In this document: in pieces, positions 27,642-36,662 of the stretch
Layout of the letters: each line of letters begins with the position of its first letter
Position numbering within the stretch: the first letter of the stretch is position 1
Source of the DNA: CAWIJJ01 sp963836405
Lineage (GTDB): Bacteria > Acidobacteriota > Terriglobia > Bryobacterales > Bryobacteraceae
Reading direction: 5' to 3'
Assembly (NCBI GenBank): GCA_963836405.1
Contig: CAWIJL010000004.1
Span: forward strand, 62,001 to 126,000
Length of the DNA: 64,000 nt
Notes under the pieces: model-generated
What the model saw: the letters and a program-made list of their open reading frames with translations, nothing else
What the model was told of the DNA's origin: nothing
The model's database searches: none
Position numbers and translations under genes: made by a program

Positions 27642-29429
27642 TTATGGTTTCAGCAGTCCGATAATCCGCTTATGCATTTCACTTAGTTTTGCCGCGTCGA
27701 ACTTGACCACCTTGCGGTCGTACGTCATCAGGCCGTTCACTTCGCCTTCCACATCCGTCGTCTGCGTGTAGACGGCCGCCGCCAGACCCTGCTTCACCAG
27801 CGGCTCCAGTTTCTCGATCAGCGCTTCGTAGCCGGCCTGCAATTTCGCCGTATCTTCAAACGTGCGGTAGCCCCAGTTGCGCTTGTCCCACCACAAATGG
27901 CCCTGCATCGGCAGCCCGAGGCCGCCGAATTCGCCCAGCACCGAGACGCGATCCGGCAGCACCGGAAACATGTTCGGCCCCGGGTATTCGTGCATGTCCT
28001 TGAAATCGCCGAAGCCGCGGTCTTCCCACCCGCTCGGCCCGTCTACCAGGCGCGAAGGATCCAGCGACTTCACCAGCTTCAGCACGTCGTTGGTGTCGTG
28101 CTGTCCCCAGCCTTCATTGAACGGCACCCACACCACCACGCTCGGCGCGTTCCCCACGTTGGCGATCAGCGCGCGCAATTCCCGCTCCCAGGCAGCGGCG
28201 TCCGCGGCCGGAAACACCGCATCGGCGGCCGCATTCTTCCGCACGTTGCTCGGAATCTTCGAAGTCATGGCGCTGGGCAGATCCTGCCAGATCATGAAGC
28301 CGAGCTTGTCGCACCAGTAGTAATACCGCGCGGGCTCCACCTTGACGTGCTTGCGCGCCATGTTGAACCCGAGTTTCTTCAAGGTTTCGATATCCGACCG
28401 AAGCGCTTCATCCGTGGGCGCAGTATAGAGCCCGTCCGGCCACCAGCCCTGGTCGAGCGGCCCGATATGGAACAGCGGCGCGTTGTTCAGGAAAATCCGG
28501 TTGAAGCCCGCGCTGTCCTTGCGGAACTCCACCTTGCGCATGCCGAAGTAGCTGGTCACGCTATCGCCCGACTTCAGCTTCACCGCCAGATCGTACAGCA
28601 CCGGCGAATCCGGCGACCACGGCGTCACCTCCTGGAGCGCCAGGCTCGTCTCCGCGTTCGTTCGTCCCGAAATCGTGCCTACCGTTCTGCCGCGCAGCCG
28701 CGCAGTCGCCGTGAACTCGCCCTCGGCCGGCGTGTTCACGGTTAGCCGCAGGCGCTTGCCGTCCAGGTCCGGCACCAGGTGAAGGCTTTCAACGTGTGCA
28801 GCGGGCACCGGCTCCAGCCACACCGTCTGCCAGATGCCGGTCACGGCGGTGTACCAGATGCCGTTCGGATTCAAGACCTGCTTACCGCGCGGCTGCAGTC
28901 CCGTGTCGGTCGGATCCCAGACGGCCACTACGAGTTCCTGCCGGGAACCGGCTTTCAAAGCATCGGTGATGTCAAACGTGAACGGGTCGTACCCGCCTTC
29001 GTGCTTGCCCACGGCCTTGCCGTTGACGAATACCTCCGCGCGCCAGTCCACGGCATCGAAATGCAACAGTAGCCGCGTCCCGCGCGTCGCCTGCGCGGTA
29101 AACGTCCGTCGGTACCAGAGCCGCTGCTCGGGCGTAACCGCCCGCTTCACCCCGGAAAGCGCCGATTCCACCGGAAACGGCACCAGTAGCTGGCCCTCGA
29201 ACTGTGCGGGCCGGTCTTCATCCTTCGGCCCGATGGCGTAGTCCCACAGCCCGTTCAGATTGGTCCATTTCGGGCGCGCCATCTGCGGCCGCGGATATTC
29301 CGGCCAGGCGCGGGCGGCGCTGACCTTCGCGGTCCACGGCGTAGTCAGCGGCCCGTCGACAGGTTTCCAATCCGCCGCGGCCAGCGAGGTCGCGCACGCC
29401 AGCGCGGCAAATCCCAAACGCAATTTCAT
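27642..29429 (-). CDS. Secreted glycoside hydrolase family 2 protein (beta-galactosidase/glucuronidase-like)
   Basis: A 595-residue protein with a signal peptide ('LGFAALACATSLAAA'). The GH2 sugar-binding jelly roll comes first ('LNGLWDYAIG', 'LWYRRTFTA', 'DWRAEVFVNGKAVG'), then an immunoglobulin-like domain, then a TIM barrel ('KLGFNMARKHVKVEPARYYY'). The acid/base is the Glu in 'WVPFNEGWGQHD' and a nucleophile candidate is the Glu in 'VLGEFGGLG'. The enzyme is expected to remove beta-linked sugars outside the cytoplasm. It lies between a DUF1080 protein and an SDR in the same operon. Confidence 0.9.
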   Translation of the reverse strand: MKLRLGFAALACATSLAAADWKPVDGPLTTPWTAKVSAARAWPEYPRPQMARPKWTNLNGLWDYAIGPKDEDRPAQFEGQLLVPFPVESALSGVKRAVTPEQRLWYRRTFTAQATRGTRLLLHFDAVDWRAEVFVNGKAVGKHEGGYDPFTFDITDALKAGSRQELVVAVWDPTDTGLQPRGKQVLNPNGIWYTAVTGIWQTVWLEPVPAAHVESLHLVPDLDGKRLRLTVNTPAEGEFTATARLRGRTVGTISGRTNAETSLALQEVTPWSPDSPVLYDLAVKLKSGDSVTSYFGMRKVEFRKDSAGFNRIFLNNAPLFHIGPLDQGWWPDGLYTAPTDEALRSDIETLKKLGFNMARKHVKVEPARYYYWCDKLGFMIWQDLPSAMTSKIPSNVRKNAAADAVFPAADAAAWERELRALIANVGNAPSVVVWVPFNEGWGQHDTNDVLKLVKSLDPSRLVDGPSGWEDRGFGDFKDMHEYPGPNMFPVLPDRVSVLGEFGGLGLPMQGHLWWDKRNWGYRTFEDTAKLQAGYEALIEKLEPLVKQGLAAAVYTQTTDVEGEVNGLMTYDRKVVKFDAAKLSEMHKRIIGLLKP

Positions 29430-29442
29430 GTGTTCCCCCAGC

Positions 29443-30090
29443 CTAACGCACCGACATGTCGCGCACGTAAATATCCTTGAACCGCATGTTGCCGTCGCCG
29501 CCCGAGTGCAGTTGCAGCGCGATATAGCCGTCCGACGACCTGGGCGTCGGATCGGTGAAATCGAGAATCGCCACGCCGTTGAGGATGCACACCATGTGGT
29601 TGCCTTCCACCTTCACCAGCATGTCGTTCCAGTCGGTCGGCCGCATGACCTGCTCGAACTCGGGCGACGGCCACGCGATCCAGTTGCGGCCGTCTCCGTA
29701 CAGCCCGCCCGTGTGATGATTCAGTGTGCGGTCGATCTCGAACTGCATACCGCTCGAGATGTCCACGGTCCCTTCCTTGAACTCGGTGTGGAAGTAGATG
29801 CCGCTGTTGCCGTCGGCTTCGCACTTGAACCGCACCGAGAACCAGAAATCCTTGTACTTCTTTTCCGTGCGCAGGTAGCCGTACTCCTTCGTGACGCCCT
29901 GCCCGTGAATCACCCCGTCTTCCACCGTCCACTTCTCGTTGCCAACCGGAACCCAGTTTGCCAGGTCCGTGCCGTTGAACAGTTTCACCCACTGCTCCCC
30001 AGGCAACAGCGCGCGGCTGCGAGGAACTTGCGCCACCAGCAGAACCGGAACGGCCAACGCCGCGATCGCACACCCTATCCGCATGTTCAT
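29443..30090 (-). CDS. Secreted DUF1080 (3-keto-disaccharide hydrolase) protein
   Basis: About 215 residues: a signal peptide ('CAIAALAVPVLLVAQ') then a DUF1080 beta-sandwich, with 'WVKLFNGTDLANWV' as the classic opening, 'NSGIYFHTEF' in the middle and 'IALQLHSGGDGNMRFKDIYV' at the end. Characterised DUF1080 proteins hydrolyse 3-keto-glycosides. It is the promoter-proximal gene of the GH2-SDR operon, 13 bases upstream of the GH2 gene, and divergent from a small secreted protein. The ATG at 30090 or the in-frame ATG at 30084 may be used. Confidence 0.85.
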   Translation of the reverse strand: MNMRIGCAIAALAVPVLLVAQVPRSRALLPGEQWVKLFNGTDLANWVPVGNEKWTVEDGVIHGQGVTKEYGYLRTEKKYKDFWFSVRFKCEADGNSGIYFHTEFKEGTVDISSGMQFEIDRTLNHHTGGLYGDGRNWIAWPSPEFEQVMRPTDWNDMLVKVEGNHMVCILNGVAILDFTDPTPRSSDGYIALQLHSGGDGNMRFKDIYVRDMSVR

Positions 30091-30163
30091 ATCTTGAATT
30101 GTAGGACGAGTCCGGCCGGGCCGCATGGTAGTATCACTCAATTACCCCTCGAGAGGAATCGCG

Positions 30164-30526
30164 ATGAAACGAATTCTATTGCTGCTCCTGGCCGCGGCCG
30201 GTCTGTTGATGGCGGACGCCACGGGCACATGGACCGGAACCTTGACAGTTTCCACACCGGACGGCGACCGCCCGAGCCCCGCATACCTGGTGCTGAAACA
30301 GGACGGCGCGGCCCTGACCGGCACCGCCGGACCGAACGCTACCGAACAGAACGCCATCCTGAATGGCAAAGTCGAGAACGGCAAGCTGACGTTCGAACTT
30401 CCGATCGGCGACGGCTCTATGAAGTTCGCACTCGAGCAAAAGGGAGAATCGATCGAAGGCGACGTGTCGGCCGAAGCGCAGGGGCAGAAGATGACCGCCA
30501 AACTCTCCGTCAAGCTGGAGAAGTAG
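30164..30526 (+). CDS. Small secreted beta-rich protein of unknown function
   Basis: A 120-residue protein with a signal peptide ('ILLLLLAAAGLLMADA'). The mature domain is an up-and-down beta protein: 'GTWTGTLTVSTPDG', 'AYLVLKQDGAALTGTAG', 'IEGDVSAEAQGQKMTAKLSV'. This pattern recurs in acidobacterial genomes as uncharacterised secreted proteins, sometimes next to DUF1080 genes. GAGAGGA precedes the ATG. It diverges from the DUF1080-GH2-SDR operon and may share a control region. Confidence 0.7.
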   Translation: MKRILLLLLAAAGLLMADATGTWTGTLTVSTPDGDRPSPAYLVLKQDGAALTGTAGPNATEQNAILNGKVENGKLTFELPIGDGSMKFALEQKGESIEGDVSAEAQGQKMTAKLSVKLEK

Positions 30527-30539
30527 CCCGGTAAATCAA

Positions 30540-32669
30540 CTAACCCCGCCGTGTGGCGGAGTCATGCACGCTGGCCGGAAGGTCGACGATTTTTTCGGCG
30601 AGCGTGTTGAGGCTGTTGGTGACGCGGTCTGCTTCGACGTTGACCAGGGCATAGCGCTCGACGGCGGGATCTCCGGACTTGGTGAGCAGACGATAGCTTT
30701 CGCGCAGGTCGGGCAAGTCTTCGGCGGGACCGCCTCGAAGCCGGCTCTCGAGGATGAGGAGCGTCCGTTCCACCTGGGCGGTGAAGGTGCGGAAGGCGGC
30801 GCGGGCGGGGGCGCGGCGACTGGCGGAGAGGCCGGCTTCGAGAGCCATCACGGCGTGCACGAAACGGTGGGAGTTGGCGAGGATGAACTCGAGTTCGGAG
30901 ACGCGCGCCGCGGTGCCGGGTTCCGAACGGAGGCGGGCCACGGAGGCTTCGAGATTGGAACGGGCGAGCCGGGCAGCGATGCGCGCGCGGTCGAGGTTGC
31001 GGCTGAAATCCTTTTGCGGCTCCAGGTAGGCGTCGCGCACGGCGGCGAAATAAGCGCGGTAGGCGGCCAGCATGCGGGCCAGCACCTCGTTGACCTGGGT
31101 CCGCTCCCAGGTGGGCCAGAGGATGTAGGCGGCGAGCGCGATGAGGCCGCCGGCGGCCGTGTTCATGCCACGGGCGGCGATCACCTGGCCGGGAGCCACG
31201 CCCGTGACTGCGAACAGGAGAACTACAAGTGCGGTCAGCGCGGTGACGAAAACGCCGTAGTTGGCGGGGCCGAACGAGCGCAACAGAAACGCGAACCCGG
31301 CGATCCAGGCCACCTGCGCGGCCTGTCCGGGATGGAGCGCGTGAAACAAGGCGGTGGCCAGCAGCAGCCCGGCCAGCGTGCCGGCGAGGCGCAGCAGGCC
31401 GCGGGTGAAGGTGGAATTGAAGTCGGGCCTCAGCACGATGGCGACGGTCATGGGCATCCAGTACGAGCGCTGCCAGTCGAGAGCACGGCCGAGGCCATCG
31501 GCGAGCGCCACGCAGAGGGCGAGGCGGAGGGCGTGGCGGAAGGCGGCCGATTCGAAATTGAGGTTGGCGCGCAGGACGGCGAGCGTGCCGGCCAGGCGGA
31601 GGGTCCAGGGCCGCCCGGCTTCGCGCTGCTGGAACTCGACGATGCCGCGCGGCGTGGAGTGCGCGGCCAGTTCGAGAGCCGAGCGCAACTGTCCGGTGAG
31701 GGACGCAAGCTGGGTGCGGGCGTCGTGCACCATAGGGCGGCTTTCTACGGCGCAGAGCATTTCGACCATGGCGTCGAGCTGCTCGAGGGTGTCCGCCTTG
31801 GGGGCGGCTGGAGTGCCGGAGAGCAGGAAGGCGGCAACGGCGCCCAGAGCTTCGGAAGCACGGGCGCCGGCACGTTCGAGGAGCACGGCCTCTGCGATGG
31901 CCCCTTCCCGTCCGAGGCGCACGCGCAGGCGAGCGAGTGCGAGCATCGCCAGGCGCATCCGTTCCGCCTGGCTGAGCAGGGCGAGATACCGTTCGGCTGC
32001 GATGGATCGGTTGCCGGCGAGGGAGGCGAGAGCTTTCTGTGCCGCGGTGCTTTCGCTGCTGGCCGGAGGCGCCTCGGTGGCGGGGGCACCCGCGGCAGCG
32101 GCCCGGGATAGTCCCTGATAGAGCAGGCCGAGGGCGCGTCGTTCCGGCGTGTACCGGCGCACGGGCCACAAGGCCAGGGCGAAGGCGGTCTGGAGCAGGC
32201 CGCCGGCGAGGGCGAGGACTCCGGAGATCAATGCGCGGCGCGGGCTCATCCCTTGATAGGAGAAGACGAGGAGCGTCACCAGGGTGACGTTGCCGATATC
32301 GATGGCGGGTCCTTCGACGGCGGCCATCATGCCGGCGGCAAAGGCACAGGCCATAGAAAGCATGACTGCGAGGCCGTGCAGGCTGCCGGCAAGTCCGCCG
32401 ACGGCCACGGCGAGGGCGCAGAAGACGCTGGCAGCGAGCATGCGGCGGCCGCGGTGCAGGTATGGGTCGCTGCCATCCGAGAACGCGACGTTGAGCGCGC
32501 CCAGGCTCATGATCAGCCCGCCGCCCGGATTGCCGGTGGCGGTTCCGGCGGCGAGCGGCAGTGCGACGCCGATGGCATTGCGAAGGGCGAGCCACGGCGC
32601 GATTTTGCCGGTGTCGAAGCGGATCAGGGTTTCCCAGAAGGCGGCGCGCGGAGCGGGCGCGTCAGGCAT
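30540..32669 (-). CDS. FUSC-family membrane protein (aromatic acid exporter/YccS-like)
   Basis: A 709-residue protein built of two FUSC halves, each with about six helices followed by a long soluble helical region. The first set starts 'WLALRNAIGVALPLAAG' with 'GGGLIMSLGALNVAFSDG'. The second has 'HALRLALCVALADGLGRALD' and 'SYWMPMTVAIVLRPDF', the fusaric-acid-resistance-protein signature. Members export aromatic carboxylic acids or act in envelope stress. Its gene start is 12 bases from the stop of the M19 dipeptidase gene, so they may form one transcript. Confidence 0.88.
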   Translation of the reverse strand: MPDAPAPRAAFWETLIRFDTGKIAPWLALRNAIGVALPLAAGTATGNPGGGLIMSLGALNVAFSDGSDPYLHRGRRMLAASVFCALAVAVGGLAGSLHGLAVMLSMACAFAAGMMAAVEGPAIDIGNVTLVTLLVFSYQGMSPRRALISGVLALAGGLLQTAFALALWPVRRYTPERRALGLLYQGLSRAAAAGAPATEAPPASSESTAAQKALASLAGNRSIAAERYLALLSQAERMRLAMLALARLRVRLGREGAIAEAVLLERAGARASEALGAVAAFLLSGTPAAPKADTLEQLDAMVEMLCAVESRPMVHDARTQLASLTGQLRSALELAAHSTPRGIVEFQQREAGRPWTLRLAGTLAVLRANLNFESAAFRHALRLALCVALADGLGRALDWQRSYWMPMTVAIVLRPDFNSTFTRGLLRLAGTLAGLLLATALFHALHPGQAAQVAWIAGFAFLLRSFGPANYGVFVTALTALVVLLFAVTGVAPGQVIAARGMNTAAGGLIALAAYILWPTWERTQVNEVLARMLAAYRAYFAAVRDAYLEPQKDFSRNLDRARIAARLARSNLEASVARLRSEPGTAARVSELEFILANSHRFVHAVMALEAGLSASRRAPARAAFRTFTAQVERTLLILESRLRGGPAEDLPDLRESYRLLTKSGDPAVERYALVNVEADRVTNSLNTLAEKIVDLPASVHDSATRRG

Positions 32670-32681
32670 CCATTCAGAATA

Positions 32682-33905
32682 TCAACGGAGCTTGCGGGCC
32701 ACGCGCTCCACGTCGGCCATGAGGCGCAGCGTGTTGCCGCCGTATATTTTGCGGATCTCGGCCGCGCTGTAGCCTTCTTCGAGCAGGGCGCGGGTGAGGT
32801 TCGGCCACTTGTCCACGCTGTCGAGACCGGTGGGGGCGCAACTGATGCCGTCGAAGTCGCTGCCGAGCCCGACGGCGTCCACTCCGGCGATGCGGACGGC
32901 GTGATTGATATGGGCGACGACGTCGGCCAGGGTGGCCCTGGGACCTTTGTCCATGCCGGTGGCGGCGCGCGCTTCACGCATGGCGCGCTGGAGGCCGTCC
33001 GGCTCGGCGGCGTACTTCTGCATGAGCTCGTCGCGGAGGGCGCGCATTTTGGGTCCGATCTCCTCGCCGAATTTAGCGACGCCGGCGTTCAGGAAGTCGC
33101 AGGAGAAATTGATTTGAATGACGCCGCCTTTCTTGGCAAGAGCCTGGATCATTCCGTCGGTCATGTTGCGCGCCACGGGGGAGAGGGCGCGGCAGGAGGA
33201 GTGGGAGGCAAAAATGGGCGCCTGGCTGGTTTCGAGCGCATCGGCGAAGGTCTTGTCGGAGACGTGCGAGATATCGACGATCATGCCGAGGCGGTTCATC
33301 TCGCGGATGACTTCTTTGCCGAAGGGGGAAAGGCCGTTGTTGGGCTTTTCGGGGTCGCCGGACGAGTCGGCCCAGTGGTTGCTGTTCGAGTGCGTCAGCG
33401 TCATGTAGCGGACGCCCGCGTCGTAGTAGCGGCGGAGCAGGCGCAGGCTGTCTTCGATGGCGTGGCCGCCTTCGATGCCGAGCAGGGCGGCGACTGTGTG
33501 CTGCTTGTGGGCGCGGCGCACCTCGGCGGCGGTGGTGGCCAGGACGAAATCGGAGGGATGTTGTTCGATGATGTCGCGGCGGACGGTGTCGATCATTTCC
33601 AGTGTGCGGTGGGCGGCGCGATTCCCCTCGACGTAGCTGGCGGCCACGTAGACCGCGAAGAACTGGGCGCCCATGCCGCCCTGTTTCATGCGGCCGATGT
33701 CGGTCATGTGATCGGTGTTGGGCTTCCCGAGGTCCAGGCCGGCGACGGTGCTGCTGGTGACGTCGTTGTGAGTGTCGATGAGCAGCGCGGATTTGTGGAC
33801 GCGGCGGACTTCGGCATCGCTCACCTGTCGCTTCCGCCGTCCGGGCTGGGCGGAAAGGACCGCAGCGCAGGCTGCCGCTACAAGGCAAATGCGGGGGACG
33901 CTCAT
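32682..33905 (-). CDS. Secreted membrane dipeptidase (peptidase M19)
   Basis: A 407-residue renal-dipeptidase-family protein with a signal peptide ('ICLVAAACAAVLSAQ'). The metal ligands are His-x-Asp in 'LIDTHNDV', Glu in 'GIEGGHAIED', His in 'VDISHVSD', His in 'ASHSSCRALS' and Asp in 'GLGSDFDGI'. M19 enzymes cleave dipeptides, often with a D-residue at the C-terminal position, and can act on peptidoglycan fragments or antibiotics. It precedes the FUSC exporter on the same strand and diverges from the EXORDIUM-like gene. Confidence 0.93.
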   Translation of the reverse strand: MSVPRICLVAAACAAVLSAQPGRRKRQVSDAEVRRVHKSALLIDTHNDVTSSTVAGLDLGKPNTDHMTDIGRMKQGGMGAQFFAVYVAASYVEGNRAAHRTLEMIDTVRRDIIEQHPSDFVLATTAAEVRRAHKQHTVAALLGIEGGHAIEDSLRLLRRYYDAGVRYMTLTHSNSNHWADSSGDPEKPNNGLSPFGKEVIREMNRLGMIVDISHVSDKTFADALETSQAPIFASHSSCRALSPVARNMTDGMIQALAKKGGVIQINFSCDFLNAGVAKFGEEIGPKMRALRDELMQKYAAEPDGLQRAMREARAATGMDKGPRATLADVVAHINHAVRIAGVDAVGLGSDFDGISCAPTGLDSVDKWPNLTRALLEEGYSAAEIRKIYGGNTLRLMADVERVARKLR

Positions 33906-33969
33906 TTCGCCGGGAGTATAGCACGGACCGTCTGTGGAGCATTTTTAATCTGGTACGGCCGTTTTAGAT

Positions 33970-33989
33970 GTACCGGTACGTGATAGAAT
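33970..33989 (+). promoter_or_regulatory. Palindrome GTACCGGTAC next to a -10 element before the EXORDIUM-like gene
   Basis: A perfect 10-base palindrome at 33970-33979 is followed 4 bases later by TAGAAT (33984-33989), a good -10. The palindrome occupies the spacer, a typical operator position. The binding protein is unknown. The transcript would have a leader of about 55 bases. Confidence 0.4.
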
Positions 33990-34050
33990 CTGCGGCATTG
34001 TGCCGGCGGTTTTTTCAGAGAGGCCCGGCACTCGAGAGGGATACGCTTCC

Positions 34051-34965
34051 ATGAACCGAACAATCGTGCTGTTTTCCGCCGCTGCATTTCTGGGGACGGC
34101 TATATTTGGCCAGGACGTCTCGAACACCAACAACGCCGGAGGGAACGGGAACGGAAAGGCGTTGGGACTCGACAAGATCATCCACGAAACTTTCGACAGC
34201 TACAAGGCGAAGCCAGGCGGCGGAGCGAGTCCGCAGCAGATGCGGTATCACGGCGGGCCGGTGATGACCGGCACCGTCCATATGTACTACATCTGGTATG
34301 GAAACTGGTCCGGCAATTCGGCGCCAACCATCCTGGAGCATTTTGGCAATAGCATCGGCGGATCGCCCTATTTCAACATCAACCAGACGTACAGCGTCTC
34401 CGGTATGCCGGTGTCGGGGCAGGTCGCGCTGTCGGGGGTCACAACGGACAATTACTCGCAGGGAAAGGCGCTCTCGGATACGGCCATCCGGAACGTGGTA
34501 ATCTCCGCGATCACGAGCGGCCGTCTGTCACTCGACCCCTTCGGTGTCTATTTCGTGCTTACATCGGCCGACGTAAACGCGACTTCCGGTTTCTGCACGC
34601 AGTACTGCGGATGGCACACGCATGCGACCATCAGCGGTAAGGACATCAAGTATTCCTTTGTGGGTGACGCCTCACGATGCCTGAGCGCCTGCTCGGCGCA
34701 GTCCACGTCGCCGAACGGCAATCCCGGCGCGGACGCGATGGTGTCCATCGTCGCGCACGAGCTGGAGGAGGCCACTACCGATCCGGACCTTAATGCCTGG
34801 TACGACAACCGCGGCTACGAAAACGCGGACAAGTGCGCGTGGACGTTCGGCACCACTTTCACCGTGACGAACGGATCGAAGGCCAACATGTACCTTGGCA
34901 GCTACCCCTATCTGATCCAGCAAAACTGGGTGAACACATCGAGCGGCCACTGCGCCCTGCAGTAG
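34051..34965 (+). CDS. Secreted EXORDIUM / phosphate-induced-protein-1-like protein
   Basis: A 304-residue protein with a signal peptide ('IVLFSAAAFLGTAIFGQ'). The body matches the plant EXORDIUM/PHI-1 family layout: 'YHGGPVMTGTVHMYYIWYGN' early, a short middle region 'VSGQVALSGVTTDNYSQGKALSD', then 'GVYFVLTSADV', a cysteine-rich 'FCTQYCGWHTH', 'HELEEATTDPDLNAWYD' and a C-terminal Cys. In plants these are extracellular proteins promoting cell expansion, and bacterial homologues are uncharacterised. The HELEE stretch resembles a metal-binding helix but is not a confirmed peptidase site. GAGAGGG precedes the ATG. No partner genes are evident. Confidence 0.75.
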   Translation: MNRTIVLFSAAAFLGTAIFGQDVSNTNNAGGNGNGKALGLDKIIHETFDSYKAKPGGGASPQQMRYHGGPVMTGTVHMYYIWYGNWSGNSAPTILEHFGNSIGGSPYFNINQTYSVSGMPVSGQVALSGVTTDNYSQGKALSDTAIRNVVISAITSGRLSLDPFGVYFVLTSADVNATSGFCTQYCGWHTHATISGKDIKYSFVGDASRCLSACSAQSTSPNGNPGADAMVSIVAHELEEATTDPDLNAWYDNRGYENADKCAWTFGTTFTVTNGSKANMYLGSYPYLIQQNWVNTSSGHCALQ

Positions 34966-35059
34966 CACCCTTCACAGGGACGCGGCCCGCCCGGCTTGCC
35001 CGTCGCCACCTGTCTTTCGGTGTACCATAACTGGCGAAAGCGGAGGGTTCTCTACGGCG

Positions 35060-35827
35060 ATGCGGAGTTTGACGATGGGAGCGGTGCTGGTGTGCCTGTT
35101 GGGACTGGCAGGTTGCGGCGGAGGCGGGGGAACGGTCCGGAAGGAATTGGTGGACACCGGTCCGGCGTTCACACCCGACCTGGAGGCCGGAGCGACCATC
35201 ACGGGCAGGGTGACGTTCGAGGGCGAGAAGCCGGTGGCGAAGCCGATCGACATGGAATCGCACCCGGCCTGCGCGGCCGGGCACAAGGAAAGCCCGGCCA
35301 TCACCGAGGACGCGGTGGTCAATCCAAACGGCACGCTCCGCTGGGCGTTCGTCCGGGTGAAGTCGGGTCTGGCCCAAACAAGATGGGTGAAGCCGGCGGC
35401 GGCGGTCGTGCTGGACCAGTCCGGGTGTGTGTATACTCCGCACGTGCTTGGCATCCAAACCGGGCAGAATCTCGAAATCCGCAACAGCGATCCTACCAAT
35501 CACAACGTCCATCCGGTGACGAAGAACAACACGGAGTGGAACGAAACGCAGCCGCCGAATTCCGGGCCGAAGCTGCGCACCTTCGACCATCCAGAAATCA
35601 TGGTGCAGATGAAGTGCAACGTGCATCCCTGGATGCGCAGCTTCGTGGGCGTGGTGGATCATCCCTTCTTCGCGGTGACGGGCGGCGACGGAACGTTTAC
35701 AATAAAGGGACTGCCCCCGGGGACCTACACCATTGAAACCTGGCATGAGAAGTACGGCACCAGGGAACAGCAGGTGACGGTGGGCGCGCGGGAAAGCAAG
35801 ACGGTAGATTTCGCATTCAAAGGGTAG
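35060..35827 (+). CDS. Cupredoxin-like lipoprotein with a CNVHPWM copper motif
   Basis: A 255-residue lipoprotein (lipobox LAGC, lipidated Cys19, then Gly-rich). The central domain has copper ligands typical of a type 1 site: His in 'NHNVHP' and Cys-x2-His-x2-Met in 'MKCNVHPWM'. The C-terminus 'GTFTIKGLPPGTYTIETWHE' is a carboxypeptidase-regulatory-like strand set. Similar proteins are annotated methylamine-utilisation/plastocyanin-like. It heads the ctaA-ctaB-ABC-SCO-DUF420 operon (38 bases before ctaA), suggesting an electron-transfer or copper-delivery role at a terminal oxidase. Confidence 0.75.
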   Translation: MRSLTMGAVLVCLLGLAGCGGGGGTVRKELVDTGPAFTPDLEAGATITGRVTFEGEKPVAKPIDMESHPACAAGHKESPAITEDAVVNPNGTLRWAFVRVKSGLAQTRWVKPAAAVVLDQSGCVYTPHVLGIQTGQNLEIRNSDPTNHNVHPVTKNNTEWNETQPPNSGPKLRTFDHPEIMVQMKCNVHPWMRSFVGVVDHPFFAVTGGDGTFTIKGLPPGTYTIETWHEKYGTREQQVTVGARESKTVDFAFKG

Positions 35828-35864
35828 AATTGGGAACGGATCGTGGAAGCCGTTCCCCGTCCGG

Positions 35865-36662
35865 ATGCATCTGAACACTATGGGTCACGCCTGGTTGCGC
35901 CGCTTGTCGGTGATTGCGGCGTTGTCTACCCTGGCGCTGGTGATTACCGGCGGCCTGGGTTTTCAATCCGCGCACCGCACGTTGGCGGCGCCTGTAGGAA
36001 TTCTCATCATCGCACTTGCGATTGGCTTGCAGATCAAGGAACCGCGCGCCTGGATGCGGCGGTTCGGATGGAGCGCCGCGGCGTCGGTGTTCGGGCAAGC
36101 CGTTTTAGGGATGGCGCTGGTGCGCCTTTTCTCTCCGCCTCTCGCGGCTGTGGGGCATGCGTTATTGGCGCAGATCTGTTTTGCGCTGACTGCGGCGATT
36201 GCCGCGGGACAGGTGTTTTCAGTTAGCGGCTTCGAGGGTTGGCTACAGCGCGGACCGGCGGCCGCAATTGCGACTACGGCGCTGGTGGCGCAGGCCGGGC
36301 TCGGCGCGGCGGTTCGCCATCAAGTGACGCCCGTTGCGCTGCACGTTGCGGGCGCGACGATCGCTACGCTGCTGGTGCTGTGGGCCTGCCTGCGCGTTCT
36401 GTCGCGGCACGTGGAAACGGCGCGCTTGCGGCGGCCGGCGCTGCTGCTGCTTTCGCTGACGTTTTCGCAGGTGTTCCTGGGCATCGGGTCGGCCATGAAC
36501 TCGATGGTGGCGGGCGGAGTGGCGGTGTGGGCGTGGTTCCAGCCCGCGCACCTGGTGGCCGCAACCATCGGACTTGGAACGGCGGTGGTGCTGACGCTTC
36601 TGACATACGGAGAGGCGCAGCGGGGGGAAGACGCGCTCCACGAGGGAGTCGCGGTAGCCTGA
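35865..36662 (+). CDS. ctaA: Heme A synthase (CtaA/COX15 family)
   Basis: A 265-residue protein with eight predicted helices in two four-helix bundles. Heme-ligand candidates are the histidines in 'VGHALLAQ' and 'VALHVAGA' plus 'QPAHLVAAT', the COX15 pattern, although the first bundle's early His-containing motif is weak. The enzyme oxidises heme O to heme A for aa3-type oxidases. It overlaps ctaB by one base (TGATG). The protein is a little short for the family (about 300). Confidence 0.8.
   Translation: MHLNTMGHAWLRRLSVIAALSTLALVITGGLGFQSAHRTLAAPVGILIIALAIGLQIKEPRAWMRRFGWSAAASVFGQAVLGMALVRLFSPPLAAVGHALLAQICFALTAAIAAGQVFSVSGFEGWLQRGPAAAIATTALVAQAGLGAAVRHQVTPVALHVAGATIATLLVLWACLRVLSRHVETARLRRPALLLLSLTFSQVFLGIGSAMNSMVAGGVAVWAWFQPAHLVAATIGLGTAVVLTLLTYGEAQRGEDALHEGVAVA

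Noticed and set aside
30564..33983. Long Gly/Glu-rich plus-strand frames opposite FUSC and M19 genes
   Set aside because: The minus-strand frames have strong family motifs; the plus-strand ones are low-complexity shadows.
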